Assembly: GCA_934230965.1 (NCBI GenBank)
Contig: CAKQFW010000053.1
Span: 1-11,001 of the forward strand
Length of the DNA: 11,001 nt
Direction: 5' to 3'
Origin: an uncultured Prevotella sp.
GTDB taxonomy: Bacteria > Bacteroidota > Bacteroidia > Bacteroidales > Bacteroidaceae
Shown here: in pieces, positions 5,992 to 11,001 of the stretch
Layout of the letters: every line of letters begins with the position of its first letter
Numbering within the stretch: position 1 is the first letter of the stretch
Notes under the pieces: generated by a model
Seen by the model: only the letters and a program-made list of their open reading frames with translations
What the model was told of the DNA's origin: nothing
Databases searched by the model: none
Position numbers and translations under genes: made by a program

Positions 5992-7953
5992 TTGAAGACA
6001 TTTGAAGAATTAGGCGTAAACGAAGAGATTCGACGCGCCATTACCGAGCTGGGCTTTGAACACCCCATGCCCGTACAAGAAGAAGTGATACCGTACCTGC
6101 TGGGGCACGGTAACGACGTTATTGCCTTGGCACAAACAGGAACAGGAAAGACAGCCGCCTTCGGCATACCCTTGCTGCAACGCATCGACCCCACACAACG
6201 GCACACACAGGCCATCGTGCTCAGCCCTACGCGTGAGCTATGCCTGCAGATTGCCGATGACCTGAAAGACTTTTCAAAATATATTAGTGGCGTAAACGTG
6301 GTGGCCGTGTATGGCGGCACCAGCATTGTAGACCAAATTCATGCCCTGAAACATGGCGCACAGATTATTGTGGCTACACCAGGCCGACTGATTGACCTGA
6401 TGAACCGTGGCGTGGCAAAGCTCGACGCCGTAGAAAACGTGGTGCTCGACGAGGCCGACGAGATGCTGAACATGGGCTTTGCCGACTCTATCAACGCCAT
6501 CTTTGAGGGCGTGCCCGCCGACCGCAATACCCTACTCTTCTCGGCTACCATGAGCCGCGAGATTGAGCGCATTGCCAAGAGCTATCTGCACGACTTTAAA
6601 GAGATTGTGGTGGGCTCGCGCAACGAGGGCGCCGAGAGCGTAAACCATATCTACTATATGGTGAACGCTAAGGATAAATATCTGGTGCTGAAACGTATCG
6701 TCGACTTCTATCCGCGCATCTTCGCCATCATCTTCTGCCGTACAAAGAAAGAAACGCAAGAGGTGGCCGACAAGCTGATACGCGATGGATATAATGCCGA
6801 GTCGTTGCACGGCGACCTGTCGCAGCAACAACGCGACCTCACCATGCAGAAGTTTCGTCAGCACCTCACACAGCTGCTGGTGGCTACCGACGTGGCAGCC
6901 CGCGGACTGGATGTTGACGACCTGACACACGTGATAAACTATGGCTTGCCCGACGATATTGAGAGCTACACACACCGCTCGGGTCGTACAGGACGCGCTG
7001 GCAAGAAAGGCACCTCTATCAGCATTATACACTCACGCGAGAAGCGCAAGGTGCGCGACATTGAGCGCGAGATAAGCAAAGACTTTGTAGATGGCACACT
7101 GCCCACCCCCAAGGAGATTTGCACCAAGCAGCTGTATAAAGCCATTGACGAGATAGAGAAGGCCGACGTAGATGAAGACGAGATAGCCCCCTTCATGGAG
7201 GACATTAACCGCCACTTTGAGTATGTTGACAAAGAAGATATCTTGAAGAAGATTGTGAGCCTCGAGTTTGGACGCTTCTTAAAATATTATGCCGACGCAC
7301 CCGAGATACTGAAGCCCACCAACGACCGCGCCACACGCAACGCCGAGGGCAGAGGCAAGGGCGGCGCCACCACCCGACAGCGCGGACCACGCAAGGCCGA
7401 GGCTGGCTTCAAGCGCCTGTTTATAAACCTGGGCAAGAACGATGGCTTCTATCCTGGCGAGGTGATGCAGTTTATCAACCGCCACGTTGACGGACGCCAA
7501 GAGGTGGGACACATCGACCTACTAAGCAAGTTTGCTTACATAGAGGTGCCCGAACAAGACGCCCAAAAGGTAATGAACGCGCTTGACGGTGCTACCTACC
7601 GAGGCCGTAGCGTGCGCTGTAACGACGCCGACAGCCGCACAGGGGGCAACACCCGCTCGGCCAGCAAAGAAGGCCGTAGAGGCGACGCAACGGGCCGCAG
7701 AAGCGAAAGTAAGGGCCGAAAGAGCGATAACACAGGCCGCCGAGGCCGCAACGCCTTCGACGACGATGCCGACAACGGCTTTGCACGTTATGAGAAGAAG
7801 TCGAAGCGCAAGACCGACGCTCCCGCCTTTAAAGACAATGGCAAGAAAGACGACTGGAAACAGTTTTTCAACCATAACAACACGCAGCTGAAAGGCGAAG
7901 AACCCGACTTCAGCGAAGAAGGATGGGCAAGACGACGTCCGAAGAAGAAGTAA
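5992..7953 (+). CDS. DEAD-box ATP-dependent RNA helicase with DbpA-type RNA-binding domain
   Basis: This 653-residue cytoplasmic RNA helicase has all core motifs: Q motif region (FEELG to HPMPVQ), motif I AQTGTGKT with Lys53, PTREL, TPGR, DEAD at 153-156, SAT at 184-186, ATDVAARGLD and HRSGRTGRAG from His328. Around residues 472-548 lies a DbpA/CsdA-like RNA-binding domain (GFKRLFINLGKNDGFYPGEV to YRGRSVRC). It is followed by a basic, Arg/Gly/Ser-rich tail typical of RNA chaperone extensions. Such DeaD/CsdA/DbpA-type enzymes remodel rRNA and mRNA in ribosome assembly, decay and cold adaptation. The start is TTG 5992: an in-frame TAA lies at 5986-5988, and the first downstream ATG (HPM) would cut into the Q motif. 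The gene is single, with its own promoter, and converges on the MATE gene. Confidence 0.95.
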   Translation: MKTFEELGVNEEIRRAITELGFEHPMPVQEEVIPYLLGHGNDVIALAQTGTGKTAAFGIPLLQRIDPTQRHTQAIVLSPTRELCLQIADDLKDFSKYISGVNVVAVYGGTSIVDQIHALKHGAQIIVATPGRLIDLMNRGVAKLDAVENVVLDEADEMLNMGFADSINAIFEGVPADRNTLLFSATMSREIERIAKSYLHDFKEIVVGSRNEGAESVNHIYYMVNAKDKYLVLKRIVDFYPRIFAIIFCRTKKETQEVADKLIRDGYNAESLHGDLSQQQRDLTMQKFRQHLTQLLVATDVAARGLDVDDLTHVINYGLPDDIESYTHRSGRTGRAGKKGTSISIIHSREKRKVRDIEREISKDFVDGTLPTPKEICTKQLYKAIDEIEKADVDEDEIAPFMEDINRHFEYVDKEDILKKIVSLEFGRFLKYYADAPEILKPTNDRATRNAEGRGKGGATTRQRGPRKAEAGFKRLFINLGKNDGFYPGEVMQFINRHVDGRQEVGHIDLLSKFAYIEVPEQDAQKVMNALDGATYRGRSVRCNDADSRTGGNTRSASKEGRRGDATGRRSESKGRKSDNTGRRGRNAFDDDADNGFARYEKKSKRKTDAPAFKDNGKKDDWKQFFNHNNTQLKGEEPDFSEEGWARRRPKKK

Positions 7954-7983
7954 AGAAAAAGAAAAAGATAAGATAAGAAAGAG

Positions 7984-8110
7984 CTAAGCCTTACTAAGCC
8001 AGCCTAAGCCTACCTAAGCCAAGGGGAAATTTCTCCAAGGGCTTAGAAAGGCCTAGCCAGGCTTAGTAAGGCTTAGTGCTTAGAAAGGCTTAGTGTTTAG
8101 AAAGGCTTAG
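7984..8110. terminator. GGCTTAG repeat array 3: 93-bp palindrome between convergent genes
   Basis: Four CTAAGCC units (7984, 7994, 8004, 8014; 10-bp period) face five GGCTTAG units (8040, 8060, 8070, 8087, 8104). CTAAGCCTTACTAAGCC at 7984-8000 is the exact reverse complement of 8060-8076. CTAAGCC at 8014-8020 mirrors 8040-8046, and GGGGAAATTTCTCC at 8023-8036 is a near-perfect inner palindrome, all centred at about 8030. The transcript from either strand could fold into a long imperfect hairpin 30 bases past the helicase stop. The position suggests a shared bidirectional terminator, although no U-tract follows. Confidence 0.7.
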
Positions 8111-8122
8111 CCAGCCTAATTG

Positions 8123-9478
8123 CTAAAAACCCGAAGCCTCCTTAGCAAGCGCCCGCTTAAAGCAAACATAATAAATAATGCCAGCTGTGGTAAGGCCCAC
8201 TGGGAAGCCCGACCACACACCTATAAGCCCATAGCCCAGGTGTATGCCAAACAGCCAACTAAGCGGCAACGACACGCAAAAATAGGCCACAAAGGCGCCA
8301 TACATCATAGGCTTTACGTGCGAGATGCCACGCAACGCGTTGGCGTAAGTATATTGCAGCGTGTCGCCAAACTGGTAAACGATGAGCGGAATAACGGTTT
8401 GCGCCACCAACGCACTAACCTCGGCCGACGAGGTAAACCAATAGCTTATGTGGTGCCGCAGCAAGAAGATAGGCACACTAAGCGCCAGCGCTATGATCAG
8501 CACGATATGATAACCTGCCGTGGCCGTTTGCCGAACAGCCATAAGGTTGTGCTGACCCTGGAAGAAGCTAACACGTACTGCCACAGCCGACGCCATGCCG
8601 CTATGCAGCATATACAGCACCTGCGACACGGTGAGCGACACCTGATGGGCCGCCAGCGCCGTGGTGCCTATCCAGCCCACAAACAGGGCAGCCAGCGAGA
8701 ACGACGCCGTTTCCATGCCCAGCTGCAGGGCCACGGGCCAGCCAAGAGCGTTCAATCGAACAAACATCTGGCGCGTAACGCTACCCCTCAGGCACGCGTC
8801 GCGGTAAACACGATACTTGCGATGGAAAAAGAAGATGACAGCAAAGGCCACACACATCATCACACGCGAGAAGAGCGTAGAGATACCAGCGCCCAGCAGT
8901 CCCATCTCAGGAAACGGGCCCAAGCCGTAAATAAGCACTGCATTGCCCACAATGTTCAGCACATTGCCGCCCACAATAACATACATGGGGGTGCGGGTAT
9001 GGGTGATACCATCAAAAAACTGCTTGAAGCAATTGAACCAGCACATAAACGGCAACGACAAGATGTTTACCAACAGGTAGGGGCGCATCAGCGGCAACAG
9101 CTCGGTGGGCTGACCTAAATGGTCAAGACCTAAATAAAAAGCTATGCACACCACCAGCATCAGGGCACACAGTGCCGTGTTGGCGGCCATGCTGTTACGC
9201 AGCACATTACCAATGGCCTCGTGCTCGTCGCGGCCATAATGGTTGCCCACAATGGGCGTAAGGCCATAGCTGAAGCCCATGGCAAAAATAACCACAAGGG
9301 TAAACATCACATTGACGAAGCTGGCGGCCGCCAACTCTTGCATACTGTGATGGCCAATCATCAGTGTATCGGCAAATCCTAACACTACAGTGCCCAACTG
9401 TCCCACAACAATAGGCACGCCCAAACGTACAAGGCATGAGTAATGAGTACGGGGGATAGAGGTAAAATAATTAGTCAT
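8123..9478 (-). CDS. MATE-family multidrug efflux transporter (NorM-like)
   Basis: The gene encodes 451 residues with about twelve hydrophobic membrane segments, the usual size for MATE antiporters of the inner membrane. NorM hallmarks are visible: GFADTLMIGHHS in the first membrane segment with Asp37, a second-half segment with Glu256 followed by LAAHQVSLT, and YQFGDTLQ with Asp372. These three acidic residues fall where NorM-type pumps have their cation-coupling acids, so a cation-driven drug exporter is predicted; the drug and the coupling ion (Na+ or H+) cannot be read from sequence. ATG 9478 is chosen because it gives a normal short cytoplasmic N-terminus and the next Met is inside the first membrane segment. 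The gene follows the ATPase gene by 80 bases but has its own promoter. Confidence 0.93.
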   Translation of the reverse strand: MTNYFTSIPRTHYSCLVRLGVPIVVGQLGTVVLGFADTLMIGHHSMQELAAASFVNVMFTLVVIFAMGFSYGLTPIVGNHYGRDEHEAIGNVLRNSMAANTALCALMLVVCIAFYLGLDHLGQPTELLPLMRPYLLVNILSLPFMCWFNCFKQFFDGITHTRTPMYVIVGGNVLNIVGNAVLIYGLGPFPEMGLLGAGISTLFSRVMMCVAFAVIFFFHRKYRVYRDACLRGSVTRQMFVRLNALGWPVALQLGMETASFSLAALFVGWIGTTALAAHQVSLTVSQVLYMLHSGMASAVAVRVSFFQGQHNLMAVRQTATAGYHIVLIIALALSVPIFLLRHHISYWFTSSAEVSALVAQTVIPLIVYQFGDTLQYTYANALRGISHVKPMMYGAFVAYFCVSLPLSWLFGIHLGYGLIGVWSGFPVGLTTAGIIYYVCFKRALAKEASGF

Positions 9479-9483
9479 ACCGA

Positions 9484-9515
9484 CAAAGATACTACTTTTC
9501 TATCAATCACACAAA
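9484..9515 (-). promoter_or_regulatory. Promoter of the MATE gene, almost touching the start codon
   Basis: On the minus strand TTTG (9515-9512), 20 bases, then TATCTTTG (9491-9484) match the Bacteroidetes consensus exactly. Only five bases separate the -7 box from ATG 9478, so the transcript would begin at or within a base or two of the start codon. Confidence 0.75.
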
Positions 9516-9558
9516 TTTAGCCCCCTTTCGCCACGTTTGTTATGTAACATAAAGCCTA

Positions 9559-10686
9559 TTACATTACCCATTGCATCCAGTTATCGGGGGTGATGATGGC
9601 CGTTTCTTTAACGTCGTAGGCAGAAATAAACGATGAAGGAAACTGCGTATTGGCACGTCGTGGGTTCCACTTCATCTCGAAAGCAGTAAACTGGCCATCA
9701 CACTCTTCAATATAGTCAATCTCTTGCTGCTGTGTGGTGCGCCAAAAATAGCTGTTGGCATAATGCCCTGAATATTGGTTGGCCTTGATGCGTTCGCTAA
9801 TGATAAAGTTTTCCCATAAAGCGCCAGTATCTTGGCGCAACGACAGGGGAGCAAAATTTTGCAGTATGGCATTGCGTATGCCGTTATCATAAAAATATAT
9901 TTTCTTTCCTTTCTTCAGTTCGGTGCGCAAATTGCGGTTGAAGCCATTAAGCTTAAAGATAATGAAACATTTCTCAAGCAAATCAATATACTTTTCTACC
10001 GTTTTGTTATCGGTGCCCACGGTTTGGGCCAGCTCGTTATACGACACCTCACTGCACACCTGTAGAGCAAGGGCTGTGAGCAGCTTACCCAGCAGCACAG
10101 GCCTACGCACACTCTCCAGAGATAGCAAGTCTTTATAGAGATAGCTTCCTGCCAAGTTTACCAACAGCTCTTTGGCATCGTCGGCATGATTTACTATGTC
10201 GGGATACGAGCCATACACCAAGCGCTGTTCTAACGTTTGTTTAACCCCCAACAGCCCTTGAGCCTCCATCAGCTCGGCAGTGGAGATAGGATACAGATGA
10301 TACTGAAACTTGCGACCAGTAAGTGGCTCGTTCAATCGGTCTTGCAATTCAAACGACGACGATCCTGTTACCAGCAGTTGCACCTCAGGAAAGTTGTCGG
10401 TGATGCGCTTCAGTGTCATACCGATGTTTTCAACGCGCTGGGCTTCATCAATCACAACAATCTTGTTATCGGCAATAAGTAAACGTAGCTCTGACGTGTT
10501 GATATTGGTGAGCATATCTTTCACCTCAGGCTCGTCGCAATTCAGTTGTAGAGTCTTGCAGTGTTGCTTGTCAAGAATCATCTTGAAGAGCGTACTTTTA
10601 CCCACTTGTCGGGCTCCTATCACTATGATTGCCTTTCCAGCAAACATGTGCGCCTCGATGGTTTTCTGAAGTTGTCGTACTATCAT
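9559..10686 (-). CDS. AAA-family ATPase with DUF4143 domain
   Basis: This 375-residue protein has a Walker A loop GARQVGKST (24-32), Walker B VVIDEAQ (77-83) and a sensor-like LLVTGSSSFEL (104-114). This arrangement belongs to the AAA_14/DUF4143 ATPases common in Bacteroidetes. The second half has the DUF4143 hallmarks GSYPDIV, SGSYLYKD-like AGSYLYKDLL, a winged-helix-like stretch (VSYNELAQTVGTDNKTVEKY) and, near the C-terminus, EIDYIEE followed by FEMKW. The last resembles a PD-(D/E)xK nuclease-like core (Asp...Glu-x-Lys). The length is near the family norm. The cellular role of the family is not established; ATP hydrolysis and DNA association are inferred from motifs. No toxin, antitoxin or defence partner is next to it. 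The promoter overlaps a striking tandem inverted repeat, which suggests tight or self control. Confidence 0.9.
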   Translation of the reverse strand: MIVRQLQKTIEAHMFAGKAIIVIGARQVGKSTLFKMILDKQHCKTLQLNCDEPEVKDMLTNINTSELRLLIADNKIVVIDEAQRVENIGMTLKRITDNFPEVQLLVTGSSSFELQDRLNEPLTGRKFQYHLYPISTAELMEAQGLLGVKQTLEQRLVYGSYPDIVNHADDAKELLVNLAGSYLYKDLLSLESVRRPVLLGKLLTALALQVCSEVSYNELAQTVGTDNKTVEKYIDLLEKCFIIFKLNGFNRNLRTELKKGKKIYFYDNGIRNAILQNFAPLSLRQDTGALWENFIISERIKANQYSGHYANSYFWRTTQQQEIDYIEECDGQFTAFEMKWNPRRANTQFPSSFISAYDVKETAIITPDNWMQWVM

Positions 10687-10710
10687 GATTGTTTGTATTG
10701 ATTAACGTGG

Positions 10711-10742
10711 CAAAGATAGAGAAAAAAGGGCGTAATCCCAAA
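10711..10742 (-). promoter_or_regulatory. Promoter of the DUF4143 ATPase gene
   Basis: On the minus strand TTTG (10742-10739), 20 bases and TATCTTTG (10718-10711) match the consensus exactly. The predicted leader is about 18 bases. The -33 TTTG lies inside the left arm of the adjacent inverted repeat. Confidence 0.8.
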
Positions 10743-10798
10743 AATCATACTAACTTTTGGGATTATAATCCTAAAATTCATAGTGATTTTTGGGATTA
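10733..10798. promoter_or_regulatory. Two tandem 33-bp inverted-repeat units over the ATPase promoter (candidate operator)
   Basis: Unit 1 is TAATCCCAAAA (10733-10743), 11 bases, TTTTGGGATTA (10755-10765), with perfect arms. Unit 2 is TAATCCTAAAA (10766-10776), 11 bases, TTTTGGGATTA (10788-10798), with one mismatch. The units abut with an exact 33-bp period, about three helical turns, and the outermost arm covers the -33 element of the ATPase promoter. This is what a cooperative repressor or autoregulator site would look like. Confidence 0.7.
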
Positions 10799-10839
10799 GG
10801 GGGCAAAACTTCAGCTTTTTAACACAAAATTAAGTCGGG

Positions 10840-10866
10840 AGGACGGGGCACGGAGACCACCGTCCT
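10840..10866. other. Small hairpin in the right-hand non-coding region
   Basis: AGGACGG (10840-10846) and CCGTCCT (10860-10866) form a perfect 7-bp stem with a 13-base loop. It lies between the ATPase operator and repeat copy B, with no gene visible between 10687 and the window end. Its role is unknown; it could be a terminator of a gene entering from outside or part of the repeat's surroundings. Confidence 0.4.
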
Positions 10867-10891
10867 ACTAACTCCACTTCCTTATTTGTGC

Positions 10892-10995
10892 CGTCGCCGA
10901 AGGCGGCGAAGGTTCATAACCGTAGGTGACTGAATGAAATGAAGAAACCTGCGGCCCACATGAAACAAAACGAAGCGTCCTCGAAGAGGGCGAAC
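10892..10995 (-). repeat. Interspersed repeat element, copy B
   Basis: This is the inverted partner of 5685-5790, 104 bases against 106. Read on the minus strand it shows the same ordered blocks: the identical 21-base start containing CCTC-TTC-GAGG, then TTGTTTCA, CCGCAGGTT, CGGTTAT, and the identical 19-base end TTCGCCGCCTTCGGCGACG. The intervening stretches differ. A 13-base inverted prefix like that of copy A, if present, would lie outside the window. Confidence 0.75.
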
Positions 10996-11001
10996 ATCAT
11001 C

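Noticed and set aside
7984..8110. CRISPR-like array
   Set aside because: Units are only 7-10 bp, spacers of unique sequence are absent, orientation reverses in the middle, and no cas gene is near.
8120..9118. Long plus-strand reading frame of 332 codons opposite the MATE gene
   Set aside because: It is the antisense of a clear MATE transporter; its product is rich in His, Arg and Gln with no family features, and it starts inside the repeat-flanked gene end.
9559..10686. Defence or toxin-antitoxin system around the DUF4143 ATPase
   Set aside because: Only the ATPase is present; the neighbour is a MATE pump with its own promoter, and nothing else within the window suggests a partner.
5685..10995. 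Composite transposon bounded by inverted repeats
   Set aside because: The enclosed genes are ordinary chromosomal genes without a transposase, and the two copies have diverged internally, so they are better read as independent insertions of a small repeat.

Overview
The window looks like a chromosomal segment of a Bacteroidetes bacterium, most likely Prevotella or a close relative (Prevotellaceae). Three things support this. Several genes are preceded by the Bacteroidetes housekeeping promoter (TTTG, about 20 bases, TAnnTTTG). Ribosome-binding sites are weak and leaders A-rich. The proteins include a Prevotella-style secreted protein with a C-terminal sorting-like tail, an FprA-type flavodiiron protein and a DUF4143 ATPase. 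I see no rRNA, tRNA, CRISPR array, transposase or phage gene.

Left part (1-3680): a truncated M16-family zinc peptidase gene on the minus strand diverges from a PfkB-family sugar kinase (309 aa). The kinase is followed on the same strand by a complete A-type flavodiiron protein (394 aa, all diiron ligands present). No promoter is visible in the kinase/flavodiiron gap, so the two may be read together.

Middle part (3690-8120): a secreted 565-aa protein on the minus strand (signal peptide, EF-hand-like loop, acidic tract, sorting-like tail) runs convergently into the flavodiiron gene. It diverges from a DEAD-box RNA helicase (653 aa, TTG start, DbpA-type RNA-binding domain) across a 603-base gap that holds an interspersed repeat, promoters for both genes and a helicase leader that could fold in two ways.

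Right part (8123-11001): a NorM-like MATE efflux pump and a DUF4143 AAA ATPase lie on the minus strand, each with its own well-matched promoter. The MATE transcript is predicted to be leaderless or nearly so. The ATPase promoter carries two tandem 33-bp inverted-repeat units that look like an operator. The window ends in an inverted second copy of the repeat found upstream of the helicase.

The genes are mostly housekeeping or stress functions (oxygen scavenging, cold/RNA metabolism, efflux, proteolysis), and I see no obvious new multi-gene system. The unusual material is non-coding: arrays of GGCTTAG with a 10-bp period in three gene 3' flanks, one folding into a 93-bp palindrome between convergent genes; a 22-bp tandem repeat made of copies of the flavodiiron gene's last codons and stop; a ~105-bp interspersed element present twice in opposite orientation; and the 33-bp-period operator of the ATPase gene.
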